Origin: an uncultured Cellvibrionales bacterium
GTDB taxonomy: Bacteria; Pseudomonadota; Gammaproteobacteria; Pseudomonadales; Porticoccaceae
DNA: 48,530 nt
Assembly: GCA_913031645.1 (NCBI GenBank)
Contig: CAJWFB010000004.1
Span: 1-48,530 of the forward strand
Direction: 5' to 3'
The first letter of the stretch is position 1. Every line of letters starts with the position of its first letter. Under the pieces are notes generated by a model that did no database searches, was not told the origin of the DNA, and saw only the letters and a program-made list of their open reading frames with translations. The translations under genes were made by a program, and so were the position numbers. Positions 1 through 8,583 of the stretch are shown one piece after another.

Positions 1-226
1 TTTGCATTCTTTAAAGCAACTAAGTGCATGTTTTTAAGGGATTGAAAGCCTTTTTTCAGGCCAAAATAATTAGGATATGACGTCGAGCACTAGACCGCCA
101 TTTAATATTTAAGAATGTTGTATAAGGCTCACATTGACCATACAAACAGGATTTCTCATTGGTTAGGTCCCGCCCATTAAAAAACCCACTTACGCGGGCT
201 TTTTAAACTAATAGTCACGGTAACGG
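1..226. other. Intergenic end of window downstream of lysS
   Basis: No convincing coding sequence is visible here. The only clear element is the terminator-like hairpin at 179-205 that follows lysS. The remainder is AT-rich and may hold the promoter or 3' end of a gene lying beyond the window edge, which cannot be judged from this sequence. Confidence 0.6.
179..205 (-). terminator. Rho-independent terminator after lysS
   Basis: Read on the minus strand, a short GC stem (CCCGC pairing with GTGGG through one G-U pair, loop GTAA) is flanked by an A-run before it and a run of six T after it. It lies about 20 bases past the lysS stop codon, so it probably ends the prfB-lysS transcript. The matching A and T runs mean it could also work in the other direction. 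Confidence 0.75.
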
Positions 227-1720
227 TTACTCCGGCCGCATATGCGGGAAGAGCAATACGTCTCTAATAGAGGATGAATCAGTGAGTAGCATTACCAGAC
301 GGTCTATACCTATTCCCTCGCCCGCGGTCGGTGGCATGCCATACTCTAGTGCCCGGATATAGTCTGCGTCAAAGTGCATAGCCTCATCATCACCAGCATC
401 TTTCTCTGCCACCTGCTGCCTAAAGCGAGCTTCTTGATCTTCTGGATCGTTGAGCTCTGAGAATCCATTAGCGATTTCGTGACCACCGACGAAAAATTCA
501 AATCGATCAGTAACGAAAGGATCATCATCATTACGACGCGCCAAGGGTGACACTTCAGCCGGATACATGGTGATAAATGTTGGCTGTTCTAATAGATGCT
601 CAACGGTTTTTTCAAATATTTCAATCTGGACCTTACCCAGACCCCAGATATCTTTGAGCGGAATATGCAAGTCGGTAGCAATCTTACGCGCAGCCACTTC
701 ATCGCTTAGCTCTTCTGCCCTAATGTCAGGGTTGTACTGTAAAATTGAGTCAAATACCGACAGACGAATAAAAGGCTCGGCAAAGTCGTAATGAGTCTCG
801 CTTTGAACTTCCCCATCCGCATCTCTTACGGTATTGACGACCCTAGTCGAACCCAAGACTTCGGTAGTCATTTTGCGCAACATATCTTCTGTAAGGTCCA
901 TAAGATCATTAAAATCGGCGTAGGCTTGGTAAAATTCGAGCATGGTAAATTCAGGATTATGCCGCGTAGATAGACCTTCATTTCTGAAGTTGCGATTAAT
1001 TTCATAAACGCGCTCAAAACCACCAACTACAAGACGCTTGAGATACAACTCTGGGGCAATCCGCAAATACATGTCGATATCGAGCGCGTTGTGGTGAGTC
1101 ACAAAAGGACGCGCCACTGCGCCGCCGGGTATGACTTGTAACATCGGGGTTTCAACTTCTAGGTAGTCAGCACCATTGAGGTAACGTCGAATAAAGTCGA
1201 CCACCTTAGAGCGAATACGAAAGGTATTACGCACGTCAGGGTTAACAATAAGGTCAACGTAGCGCTGGCGATAGCGCATTTCTTGATCCGCCAGACCATG
1301 AAACTTGTCCGGGAGTGGTCGCAGCGCTTTAGTCAGTAGTAAATATTCGTCCATTTGCACATACAAGTCGCCCTTACCTGACTTATGCAGTACTCCGGTA
1401 ATACCGACAATGTCGCCCAGATCTAATGACTTAGCAAAGGGTCGTGCCTCTTTTGTCACATACAGCTGAATTTGACCCGAACTGTCTTGCACAACAATAA
1501 AAGCACCGCGATTACGAATTACTCGGCCAGCAATGCAAACAACCTTTGCCAGTGCCTCCAGTTGTTCTTTGGATTGCTCACCAAAGCCCGTTTGTAGTTC
1601 GTCGGCGCTATTAGCGGGCTGAAACTGATTAGGGAAGGTTGGGCCCTCATGTGTTCGCAGTTCATCAAGTTTTGCGCGACGTTCGGCAATGAGTTTGTTT
1701 TCGTCATGTTGATCAGTCAT
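227..1720 (-). CDS. lysS: Lysine--tRNA ligase, class II
   Basis: This enzyme charges tRNA(Lys) with lysine in the cytoplasm, using ATP. The 497-residue protein has the usual length. An N-terminal OB-fold anticodon-binding domain (about residues 60-165, with [14 protein letters not shown]) is followed by the class II catalytic core. Motif 2 is near residues 243-262 ([18 protein letters not shown]) and motif 3 near 467-480 ([12 protein letters not shown]). The ATG is preceded by an AGGG element. The gene lies 47 bases downstream of prfB on the same strand, the order also known from E. coli, so the two are probably cotranscribed and end at the hairpin at 179-205. I see no anomaly in the reading frame. 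Confidence 0.97.
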   Translation of the reverse strand: MTDQHDENKLIAERRAKLDELRTHEGPTFPNQFQPANSADELQTGFGEQSKEQLEALAKVVCIAGRVIRNRGAFIVVQDSSGQIQLYVTKEARPFAKSLDLGDIVGITGVLHKSGKGDLYVQMDEYLLLTKALRPLPDKFHGLADQEMRYRQRYVDLIVNPDVRNTFRIRSKVVDFIRRYLNGADYLEVETPMLQVIPGGAVARPFVTHHNALDIDMYLRIAPELYLKRLVVGGFERVYEINRNFRNEGLSTRHNPEFTMLEFYQAYADFNDLMDLTEDMLRKMTTEVLGSTRVVNTVRDADGEVQSETHYDFAEPFIRLSVFDSILQYNPDIRAEELSDEVAARKIATDLHIPLKDIWGLGKVQIEIFEKTVEHLLEQPTFITMYPAEVSPLARRNDDDPFVTDRFEFFVGGHEIANGFSELNDPEDQEARFRQQVAEKDAGDDEAMHFDADYIRALEYGMPPTAGEGIGIDRLVMLLTDSSSIRDVLLFPHMRPE

Positions 1721-1767
1721 GTGTACCCTGTCTATTTTGGTTATCGGTGTCTTAATTATTGTGGAAT

Positions 1768-2863
1768 TTACAATCCCGCTTTCAACGATGCGACAATAAA
1801 TGGATCTAATTTGCCATCGAGTACTGCCTGGGTATTACGGGTTTCTATATTGGTACGCAGGTCTTTAATACGCGCATCGTCCAATACATAGGATCGGATT
1901 TGGCTACCCCATCCAATATCAGATTTAGTATCTTCTGTCGCCTGAGCGGCCTCTTGGCGTTTGCTCACTTCTAACTCATAGAGTCTAGCACGCAACATCT
2001 GCCAACATTTGTCTCGATTTTGATGCTGCGACCGCTGACTCTGACTTTGTACCACTACGCCACTGGGGCCATGAGTAAGTCGCACCGCAGAATCGGTTTT
2101 GTTAATATGCTGCCCGCCGGCGCCCGATGCACGATAGGTGTCGGTGCGCACGTCAGATGGGTCAATATCAATCTCAATGTTGTCGTCAATTTCTGGCGAG
2201 ATGAACACTGCCGCAAAGGATGTGTGGCGGCGATTTCCCGAGTCAAAAGGTGATTTTCGCACCAAACGGTGCACACCAATCTCGGTGCGCAACCAACCAA
2301 AGGCATATTCGCCAGTCACTTCAACAGTGGCGCTCTTGATACCCGCAACATCCCCAGCCGAACATTCTAAAAGTTCTGCTTTAAACCCTTTGTCATCAGC
2401 CCAGCGCAGATACATTCTCAAGAGCATTTCTGCCCAATCTTGTGCCTCGGTACCACCGGAGCCCGACTGAATTTCTAAAAAGGCGCTGTTTTCATCCATC
2501 GCCCCTGAGAACATGCGCCGAAATTCAAGTTTAGCGAGCTGCGTTTCAAGCGCGGCCATTTCTGCTTCAACATCTGCTACGGTATCTTGATCATTCTCTT
2601 CCACTGCCATGCCCAGCAGTTCGCGGGCATCAGACACCCCCGAATCTAGATCTTCAATGGTTTTGACGACCAGTTCTAGCGAGGCGCGTTCGCGGCCCAA
2701 CTCTTGAGCCTGCTCCGGTTTATTCCAAACATCTGGCTCACCCAGTTCTAGCTCTACTTCAGCCAGACGATCTTTGCGGTTTTCGTAGTCAAAGATACCC
2801 CCTCAGCACGTCAGTACGTGTTTGCAGATCATCTAAAGCGGTGTAAATGGGGTTAACTTCCAT
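1768..2863 (-). CDS. prfB: Peptide chain release factor 2 (programmed +1 frameshift)
   Basis: RF2 recognises UGA and UAA stop codons and triggers peptide release. The gene is in two frames. A 25-codon first segment starts at the ATG at 2863 ([20 protein letters not shown]...) and runs into an in-frame TGA at 2791-2789. The rest continues in the +1 frame as [15 protein letters not shown]... to the stop at 1768. The junction reads AGG GGG TAT CTT TGA C, the classical autoregulatory site with an internal Shine-Dalgarno-like AGGGGG. Downstream, the anticodon-like SPF motif ([11 protein letters not shown]) and the catalytic GGQ motif ([15 protein letters not shown], near residue 250) are intact. 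Joined length is about 364 residues, normal for RF2. lysS follows 47 bases downstream. Confidence 0.96.
2786..2803 (-). promoter_or_regulatory. RF2 programmed +1 frameshift site
   Basis: On the minus strand the sequence is AGGGGG-TAT-CTT-TGA-C. The AGGGGG can pair with the 16S rRNA tail while the ribosome waits at the UGA. CUU then slips to UUU and the next codon becomes GAC. Low RF2 favours slippage, so the site gives negative feedback on RF2 level. Layout and spacing match the well-known E. coli element. Confidence 0.96.
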
Positions 2864-3004
2864 GAGACTAATGGCTACCTTTCGATGGTGAACTGAACAG
2901 TTGACAGCTTTGTAATAGCGCGCATTTTACCCCACCAGAGACAGCACTCCAAGCGAAACAGTCGAGGTTGATTAACCCGTTCCAGTAGCGCACCATTACC
3001 TCTT

Positions 3005-3010
3005 TATAAT
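3005..3010 (+). promoter_or_regulatory. Possible -10 element for the propeller gene
   Basis: A perfect TATAAT lies 22 bases before the ATG at 3033. No good -35 hexamer sits 16-18 bases upstream. A TTGACA at 2901-2906 is too far away to pair with it. The assignment therefore rests on the -10 alone. Confidence 0.35.
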
Positions 3011-3032
3011 AACAACAAAAGAGGGCTTGAGG

Positions 3033-4127
3033 ATGTTGAAAAAAATACTATTAGCCATAACTGTTTTAGTGGCTTATTTACTGTTTTGGCCCGTTCCTGT
3101 GGAACCGGTTAGTTGGGCAGCACCCCTAGACAAAGGCTTTGTGGGTGATTTTGAGAAAAATACAAAACTGGATGCCATTGAGATTATTAACTTGCCAGAT
3201 ACGCATGGACCAGAAGGCTTGGCACTTCTTAATGACGAGGTGTATGCCGCTACTCGCGAGGGCTGGATTGTGCGCTATCACCAACAAACCGGTGAGCAGG
3301 TAAAATGGGTCAATACTGGTGGTAGCCCGCTGGGTATAGTATTTGACGCTGACAATAACTTGCTCATAGCGGATGCCTACAAAGGGCTGTTAAAGGTTGA
3401 CCCCGCTGGCGATATTTCAGTATTGACTCGCACGGTGGATGGGACTGATATTGATTATGCCGATGATTTAGATGTCACTGCGGATGGTAAAATTTACTTT
3501 AGCGATGCCTCGACCAAATTTGGTGCTCAGTCAAATGGTGGTACCTATGCAGCAAGCCTACTGGATACCATGGAGCACGGCGGTCATGGCCGTCTTTTAG
3601 TGTATGACCCCGCCGATAAGTCCACCAAACTACTAATGGATGGGCTTAACTTTGCCAATGGGGTTGCGGTGGATGCTGACAGTCAGTTTGTGTTGGTTAA
3701 TGAAACCGGGTCTTACCGCATTCACAAGTATTGGTTGCAGGGTGACAAAGCCGGCCAGTCAGAGATTTTGATCGATAACTTGCCAGGGTTCCCCGACAAT
3801 GTCGTGCGCGGGCGCGACGGGCGCTTTTGGGTAGGACTGGTGTCGCCGCGCAGCAAGCCACTGGATGATCTGTCCATGTCGCCTTTAGTGCGTAAGATTT
3901 TTCAGCGCTTTCCACCTTTTATGCGGCCTCAGGCAGTACCTTATAGCCATGTTTTTGCCATCACTGGCGACGGTGAGGTACTGACGTCATTGCAAGACCC
4001 TGAGGGTGTGCACCACACGAATACTGGCGCATTGGAAACCGAGGACTGGCTGTACATAAGTAGTCTACATGCAGATAATTTAGCCAGAATTAGCTGGCAA
4101 AATGTTGGCCTTGAAGGTGTTGAGTAA
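3033..4127 (+). CDS. Strictosidine synthase / SMP-30-like beta-propeller protein, membrane anchored
   Basis: This looks like a six-bladed propeller of the strictosidine-synthase-like/APMAP group. Characteristic stretches are YADDLDVTADGKIYFSDAS, GLNFANGVAVDADSQFVLVNET, and NLPGFPDNVVRGRDGRFWVG. One hydrophobic segment at residues 3-20 should anchor it in the inner membrane with the propeller in the periplasm. Length is 364 residues. I chose the ATG at 3033 because AGAGGG lies seven bases before it; a TTG two codons upstream is less likely. selO begins four bases after the stop, suggesting one transcript. Members of this family hydrolyse lactones or esters, often with bound calcium, but the substrate here is unknown. 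True strictosidine synthesis is not implied. Confidence 0.8.
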   Translation: MLKKILLAITVLVAYLLFWPVPVEPVSWAAPLDKGFVGDFEKNTKLDAIEIINLPDTHGPEGLALLNDEVYAATREGWIVRYHQQTGEQVKWVNTGGSPLGIVFDADNNLLIADAYKGLLKVDPAGDISVLTRTVDGTDIDYADDLDVTADGKIYFSDASTKFGAQSNGGTYAASLLDTMEHGGHGRLLVYDPADKSTKLLMDGLNFANGVAVDADSQFVLVNETGSYRIHKYWLQGDKAGQSEILIDNLPGFPDNVVRGRDGRFWVGLVSPRSKPLDDLSMSPLVRKIFQRFPPFMRPQAVPYSHVFAITGDGEVLTSLQDPEGVHHTNTGALETEDWLYISSLHADNLARISWQNVGLEGVE

Positions 4128-4131
4128 TTCT

Positions 4132-5619
4132 ATGATCGATAAGCGCGCGCCCCTTACATGGGACTTACAAACCACTTTTTTTGATCGCTTTAAAGATCAA
4201 GACGACTTGTATTGCAGCCTAGTGGCGCCAAGCCCCCTGCATAATCCTGTAATGGTTAGTAGCAATGCTTCATTAGCGTTAGAGCTGGGGTTAAACCCTG
4301 AGTCTATGACTGAACCCGCAATGCTACGTCTAATGGCGGGAGATCTTGCAGAAACTAGCTTTCACCCCATAGCGCTGGTGTATTCGGGCCACCAATTTGG
4401 TGTTTGGGCAGGGCAGCTAGGGGATGGCCGTGCCATGACGCTGGGTGAACTGGCAGTTGATGATAACAACGGGCGATCGCAACTCTGGGACATTCAACTG
4501 AAAGGGGCTGGTGCTACCCCCTATTCTCGGTTCGCCGATGGGCGTGCAGTATTGCGCTCAAGTATTCGCGAGTATCTATGCTCAGAAGCCATGCATGGCT
4601 TGAAAATAGCCACCACCAGAGCGTTGTGCTTAGTAACCAGCGACACCTCGGTTTATCGTGAAGAAGTAGAGAGTGCAGCAATGGTGTGTCGGGTTGCTCG
4701 CAGCCATATCCGCTTTGGCTCCTTTGAGCACTTCCATTATCGCAATCAGCCTGAGGCTGTTAAGGCAATGGCTGACTATGTGATTGCTCGGCATTTTCCT
4801 GAGTGGGCTGATGAGGATTTACGGTATGCAAATCTGATCAATCACACTGTCACTGAAACAGCCAAAATGATTGCTCACTGGCAGGCGGTAGGTTTTGCTC
4901 ATGGGGTGATGAATACTGACAATATGTCCATATTGGGGGACACGATTGATTATGGCCCATTTGGGTTTTTGGATGTTTATAATCCCAGTTTCATTTGTAA
5001 TCATTCTGATGCCAACGGCCGTTACTCGTTTAAAAACCAACCCTCAGTTGGCCTTTGGAATTTAAATGCACTGGCCACATCACTGATGACATTGTTGCCC
5101 TCAGAGACGCTGATAGCCGCACTAAAACATTATGAGCCTACCTTTTTGCAACACTATCGTGATCTTATGGCCGCTAAGTTGGGATTGCTGCACTACGCTG
5201 ACAATGATGAGACTCTTATTAATAGCCTGTTAGCGTTGATGGAGGAAAATCAGGTGGATTACACTTTGTTTTTTAGGCAGTTGTGTTATTTCTCTGAACC
5301 CCGGCAAGCAGTTCGTGATCTGTTCGTGGACCGAGAGGCTTTTGATGCCTGGGCTGTGCTCTATGTAGAACGTTTGAGTCAACAGTCAGTGTCAGACAAT
5401 GACCGTTCGGAGGCAATGCTTAAGACCAACCCAAAATACATTTTGCGCAATTATATGGCTCAGGCAGCGATTGAAAAGGCGGAAAAAGGTGACTACTCAG
5501 AGGTTAACCTGCTACTTGATGTCCTTCAAAATCCTTTTGAAGAGCATCCACAGGCCGAGCATTATGCCGGGTTACCTCCTGATTGGGCCGAGACTATATC
5601 GGTGAGTTGCTCCTCATAA
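4132..5619 (+). CDS. selO: Protein adenylyltransferase SelO (YdiU/UPF0061 family)
   Basis: SelO is a pseudokinase-fold enzyme that transfers AMP from ATP to protein hydroxyl groups and is linked to redox stress. Family signatures are clear: HPIALVYSGHQFGVWAGQLGDGRA, the LKGAGATPYSRFADGRAVLRSS block, and the active-site region GVMNTDNMSILGDTIDYGPFGF. The protein ends in Cys-Ser-Ser. This cysteine (residue 493) corresponds to the selenocysteine of the human protein, and Cys289 (FICNHSD) is the likely partner of the known regulatory disulfide. The start at 4132 avoids overlap with the upstream gene; an in-frame ATG at 4102 would overlap it. Length 495, usual for the family. It converges with fetB across an eight-base gap. 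Confidence 0.94.
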   Translation: MIDKRAPLTWDLQTTFFDRFKDQDDLYCSLVAPSPLHNPVMVSSNASLALELGLNPESMTEPAMLRLMAGDLAETSFHPIALVYSGHQFGVWAGQLGDGRAMTLGELAVDDNNGRSQLWDIQLKGAGATPYSRFADGRAVLRSSIREYLCSEAMHGLKIATTRALCLVTSDTSVYREEVESAAMVCRVARSHIRFGSFEHFHYRNQPEAVKAMADYVIARHFPEWADEDLRYANLINHTVTETAKMIAHWQAVGFAHGVMNTDNMSILGDTIDYGPFGFLDVYNPSFICNHSDANGRYSFKNQPSVGLWNLNALATSLMTLLPSETLIAALKHYEPTFLQHYRDLMAAKLGLLHYADNDETLINSLLALMEENQVDYTLFFRQLCYFSEPRQAVRDLFVDREAFDAWAVLYVERLSQQSVSDNDRSEAMLKTNPKYILRNYMAQAAIEKAEKGDYSEVNLLLDVLQNPFEEHPQAEHYAGLPPDWAETISVSCSS

Positions 5620-5627
5620 ATTGGCGC

Positions 5628-6341
5628 TCAACTACCACTGATGGCGCGCTGTTTTTTACCTTGAAGATAGAGATACAGCGCCGCTGACATTCCTGAGGCA
5701 CCGGTAATCATGCACATAACGACAATTTGATAGCGCACTGCAATCAACGGTGAGACACCGGATAATATTTGGCCGGTCATCATGCCCGGCAGTGACACCA
5801 AACCCACCGCTAACAAACTATTGAAAATGGGAATTAAGCCCGCTTTAAAGGCTTGATTGCGCGCAATGGTGGGTGGTGAGCCATGGTCGATTTCCATGTA
5901 GAGGCGCTCCGCGGCAACACTCACTGCGTTCATTGAACTAGCAAAGATCATTCCTGCCAGAGGGATCATGGTGTTGGCTTTGTACCAAGGGTCGAGGGTA
6001 AGCACAAATAAGGTGATAAACGCTAAGGTTAACCCACCGCCGCATGAAATAGAAAACAGGGCTCGCCCATAGTCACCCTGAGTCTTGCTGTCTGCGACGG
6101 GCCTGAGAGCGATAGAACTGGCAATAAGCAGCATAGCGCTTAGCAGAGCTAACACCAGCAGCGGGGAATCCAGTACAAAAATCCAGGTTAGTGCATAGCC
6201 GATGACAATTAATTGAATCAACATGCGCCCCAGCGCAACAAAACTATCACCGATGGCTAATGACCATCGAAACATGACAATCAAGACTACCAAAACGGGT
6301 ATAAAAGCCAAGGCGACATTAATAATGGGGATTGTGGTCAC
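5628..6341 (-). CDS. fetB: UPF0014/FetB-type iron export ABC permease
   Basis: This is an integral inner-membrane protein of about seven hydrophobic segments, with the family features ALGRMLIQLIVIGYALTWIF near the N-terminus, MIPLAGMIFASSMNAVSVAAER in the middle and LPGMMTGQILSGVSPLIAVRYQIVVM towards the end. E. coli FetB works with the ATPase FetA in iron export and peroxide resistance. No fetA is adjacent here, so the ATPase must lie elsewhere or differ. The 237-residue length is slightly short, mainly at the C-terminus. The start is a GTG with only a weak GAGA upstream. An in-frame ATG 22 codons later would remove most of the first membrane segment, so I kept the GTG. Confidence 0.82.
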   Translation of the reverse strand: MTTIPIINVALAFIPVLVVLIVMFRWSLAIGDSFVALGRMLIQLIVIGYALTWIFVLDSPLLVLALLSAMLLIASSIALRPVADSKTQGDYGRALFSISCGGGLTLAFITLFVLTLDPWYKANTMIPLAGMIFASSMNAVSVAAERLYMEIDHGSPPTIARNQAFKAGLIPIFNSLLAVGLVSLPGMMTGQILSGVSPLIAVRYQIVVMCMITGASGMSAALYLYLQGKKQRAISGS

Positions 6342-6525
6342 AGGTATTTTCTCTCAAACGGTAACGTAAGTTTAGTTGATAGACTTTTAGGTTTCACCTT
6401 TTACGTACTTTGGTATTTGGAGTAATAATGGATAAAAAACTGTTCACCTGGGATTAGTTGCCTTAATCTATACTCCGGTGTAAATCGTAGTCATCTATGA
6501 GTTCAATCAAACAGGGAGTTTTGTC

Positions 6526-7032
6526 ATGAGTTACTTGTCCGATAAATTATTAGTCACGGGGTATTTAATTCTGTTGCTATCAGGGACAGCAAATGCCGCC
6601 GATAACGCGGCCACCACAGAGGCCTCCGTGAATTCAGACGCGGCACCTCTACTGGATGTGTATAAAAGCCCCAGCTGTGGCTGCTGCCAAAAATGGATCG
6701 ACCATGCCGAACATGCAGGTTTTGAAATTACCGCACACAACACTAATAGTCTCAGCCAAATGAAAACTGAGAGCGGGATATTGCCACAGTATCAGTCTTG
6801 TCACACCGGTATTTCTAAAGACGGTTTTGTATTTGAAGGCCATATACCGGCGGGTATTGTTCAACGGTTTTTAGCCAACCCACCCGGAGGCGCCATTGGC
6901 CTGGCCGCCCCCGGCATGCCGATGGGCTCTCCGGGCATGGAAATGGGTAATAGGCGCGATGATTATGATGTCCTGCTACTAAACAGCGATGGCAGCTCAA
7001 CTATTTATGCGCAGATTATTGCCGCCAAGTAG
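6526..7032 (+). CDS. DUF411 periplasmic metal-binding-like protein
   Basis: This is a secreted 168-residue protein with a Sec signal peptide (hydrophobic to about residue 23, ending near TANAAD). The DUF411 core begins LLDVYKSPSCGCCQKWIDHAE and includes YQSCHTGISKDGFVFEGHIPAGIVQRFL and AIGLAAPGMPMGSPGMEMG. The CGCC pair, the later Cys-His and the methionine-rich loop look like soft-metal (copper-type) ligands. Family members often sit near copper-resistance genes, but none is visible here. ATG is preceded by AGGGAG at good spacing. The role is inferred as binding or handling metal in the periplasm; no enzymatic activity is known to me. Confidence 0.85.
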   Translation: MSYLSDKLLVTGYLILLLSGTANAADNAATTEASVNSDAAPLLDVYKSPSCGCCQKWIDHAEHAGFEITAHNTNSLSQMKTESGILPQYQSCHTGISKDGFVFEGHIPAGIVQRFLANPPGGAIGLAAPGMPMGSPGMEMGNRRDDYDVLLLNSDGSSTIYAQIIAAK

Positions 7033-7132
7033 TGTTTAGTAATGCTAGACTAAAGCCATCCTAGACTACATGCGCTGCCGGCAAAATAATGTGAACTATG
7101 TTTCGGACGCTACCTTTGTCATAATGTTTACT

Positions 7133-8566
7133 ATGAAAAAAATACTAACTCTAAGTTGCCTCCTATTCAGTCAGTTTGCCACTGCCGATACTGATATATT
7201 TTGGCTGTTCAGAGAGACCGATGGGTCAACTAATTGGCAGTATATTGCTAATTTTTCTAGTGGCATTTTCATTATTGCTTTGTTGTTTATGGTTATTCGC
7301 CTGTTTTTCAGTCGTCGCGAGGCGCACCAATACAACCATGAGCTAGAGGAAATTCGCGCACAGTTAGAAAAGCGCGTGGTGGAAAGAACCGCCACTCTGA
7401 ATGAGTCCAACAGCCTGCTCAAAGAAAGCAATCAAGCCTTGGGCGATGAAATTGCCGAGCATTTAAGCACTACTGCGCAATTGCGTCAGTCTGAGTCTTA
7501 TATCACTGAGATTCTCCAATCCATGCCATTGATGCTAATTGGTCTGGATAAAGACAACCAGATAACCCAGTGGAACCCGCGCACAGAGGAGGTTTCAGGC
7601 CTGCAGGCAGATGCCGTTATTGGCCGAGATTTGTGGGAGTCCTATGCAGAGATTACGGTTACGCCTCAGCAAATTGCTGAAGCACATAAAAAACAGTCGG
7701 CAGTATCCATAAAGCATAGTCAGCGCGGCCAGTACCATTTCAATATCACTATTTATCCTCTCAAAGATCAATCTGTCACTGGTGTTGTTTTACTGATTGA
7801 TGATATTACCCAGCAAGTAAACTCTGAGACCATGTTAGTGCAAAAGGACAAAATGTCGTTAATGGGTGAAATGGCATCTACCATGGCGCATGACATTAAT
7901 ATTCCGCTGCGGGCAATGCTTAAGTCAGTGAAGACTGTACGCCAAGGATTGATCGATGAACCCTTTGATGCTGTTGGTTTGCGGGAAACACTGGAAGATG
8001 GGGTAATTAGAGGCCAACAAGCCAAATCAGTGATCGAGAATTTATTAGACTTTTCCGGCAGTGGTGGCGACGCGAAGTCGATGGCAAGCATCCGTGACAT
8101 TATCGAGCACAGTGTAGAGTTAGCTGAGGATGTGCTGTCGGTAACTGCGGGTCTGCGCTTTCAGGATATTGAGTTTAAACGTGAGTATGCCGAGAATCTG
8201 CCTGACCTACCCTGTTATAGCACTGAGCTACAGCAGGTTTTTCTAAGTCTGATTAGACATGCCTGCACGGCACTGGGGAAGATTGAAGATTTAGATCATG
8301 TCCCCTGCATCCGTATCTCTGTTACCCAACTCTACGATGATTTGTGGGTGCGTTTTCAACACAATGGTCAATCGGTCAGTGACCAAGACCAGCAATATTT
8401 GTTTGAGTCTTTTACCGCCGACGATAGCGAGGCGAGTCAGTATGAAGCAGAGCAGCGCCTGTCATTTACTCACTTCATTGTCACCGAGCAGCACCAAGGC
8501 CAAATTGCGGTTATGTCCGAAGCAGACCAACAGACCACCTTCAGTATTCAGCTACCGCTAAAATAG
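7133..8566 (+). CDS. PAS sensor histidine-kinase-like protein with degenerate ATPase domain
   Basis: Domains in order: signal-peptide-like N-terminus (residues 1-18), transmembrane helix (about 41-59), coiled coil (about 65-115), PAS domain (about 125-228), DHp-like helices with His253 in MAHDINIPL, then a poorly conserved HATPase domain. The N-box region ELQQVFLSLIRHACTAL has His where the essential Mg-binding Asn is expected. The D-box reads FQHNGQSV in place of the usual DxGxG type. The glycine-rich ATP lid is absent. I expect weak or no ATP binding, so it may be a pseudokinase or phosphoacceptor partner. The ATG at 7133 begins a clear signal sequence; upstream in-frame starts add a non-hydrophobic extension. 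No response regulator is adjacent. Length 477. Confidence 0.8.
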   Translation: MKKILTLSCLLFSQFATADTDIFWLFRETDGSTNWQYIANFSSGIFIIALLFMVIRLFFSRREAHQYNHELEEIRAQLEKRVVERTATLNESNSLLKESNQALGDEIAEHLSTTAQLRQSESYITEILQSMPLMLIGLDKDNQITQWNPRTEEVSGLQADAVIGRDLWESYAEITVTPQQIAEAHKKQSAVSIKHSQRGQYHFNITIYPLKDQSVTGVVLLIDDITQQVNSETMLVQKDKMSLMGEMASTMAHDINIPLRAMLKSVKTVRQGLIDEPFDAVGLRETLEDGVIRGQQAKSVIENLLDFSGSGGDAKSMASIRDIIEHSVELAEDVLSVTAGLRFQDIEFKREYAENLPDLPCYSTELQQVFLSLIRHACTALGKIEDLDHVPCIRISVTQLYDDLWVRFQHNGQSVSDQDQQYLFESFTADDSEASQYEAEQRLSFTHFIVTEQHQGQIAVMSEADQQTTFSIQLPLK

Positions 8567-8583
8567 ATCTTAGCAGGTAACCA

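Noticed and set aside
2901-2929. TTGACA followed 17 bases later by ATTTTA, as a rightward promoter for the propeller gene
   Set aside because: The -10 is weak and a perfect TATAAT lies closer to the gene, though without a matching -35. I could not choose with confidence.
6443-6474. TTCACC and TATACT with a 20-base spacer before the DUF411 gene, suggesting a MerR/CueR-type metal-responsive promoter
   Set aside because: No convincing dyad lies in the spacer, and the -35 is a poor match. Long spacing alone is not enough.
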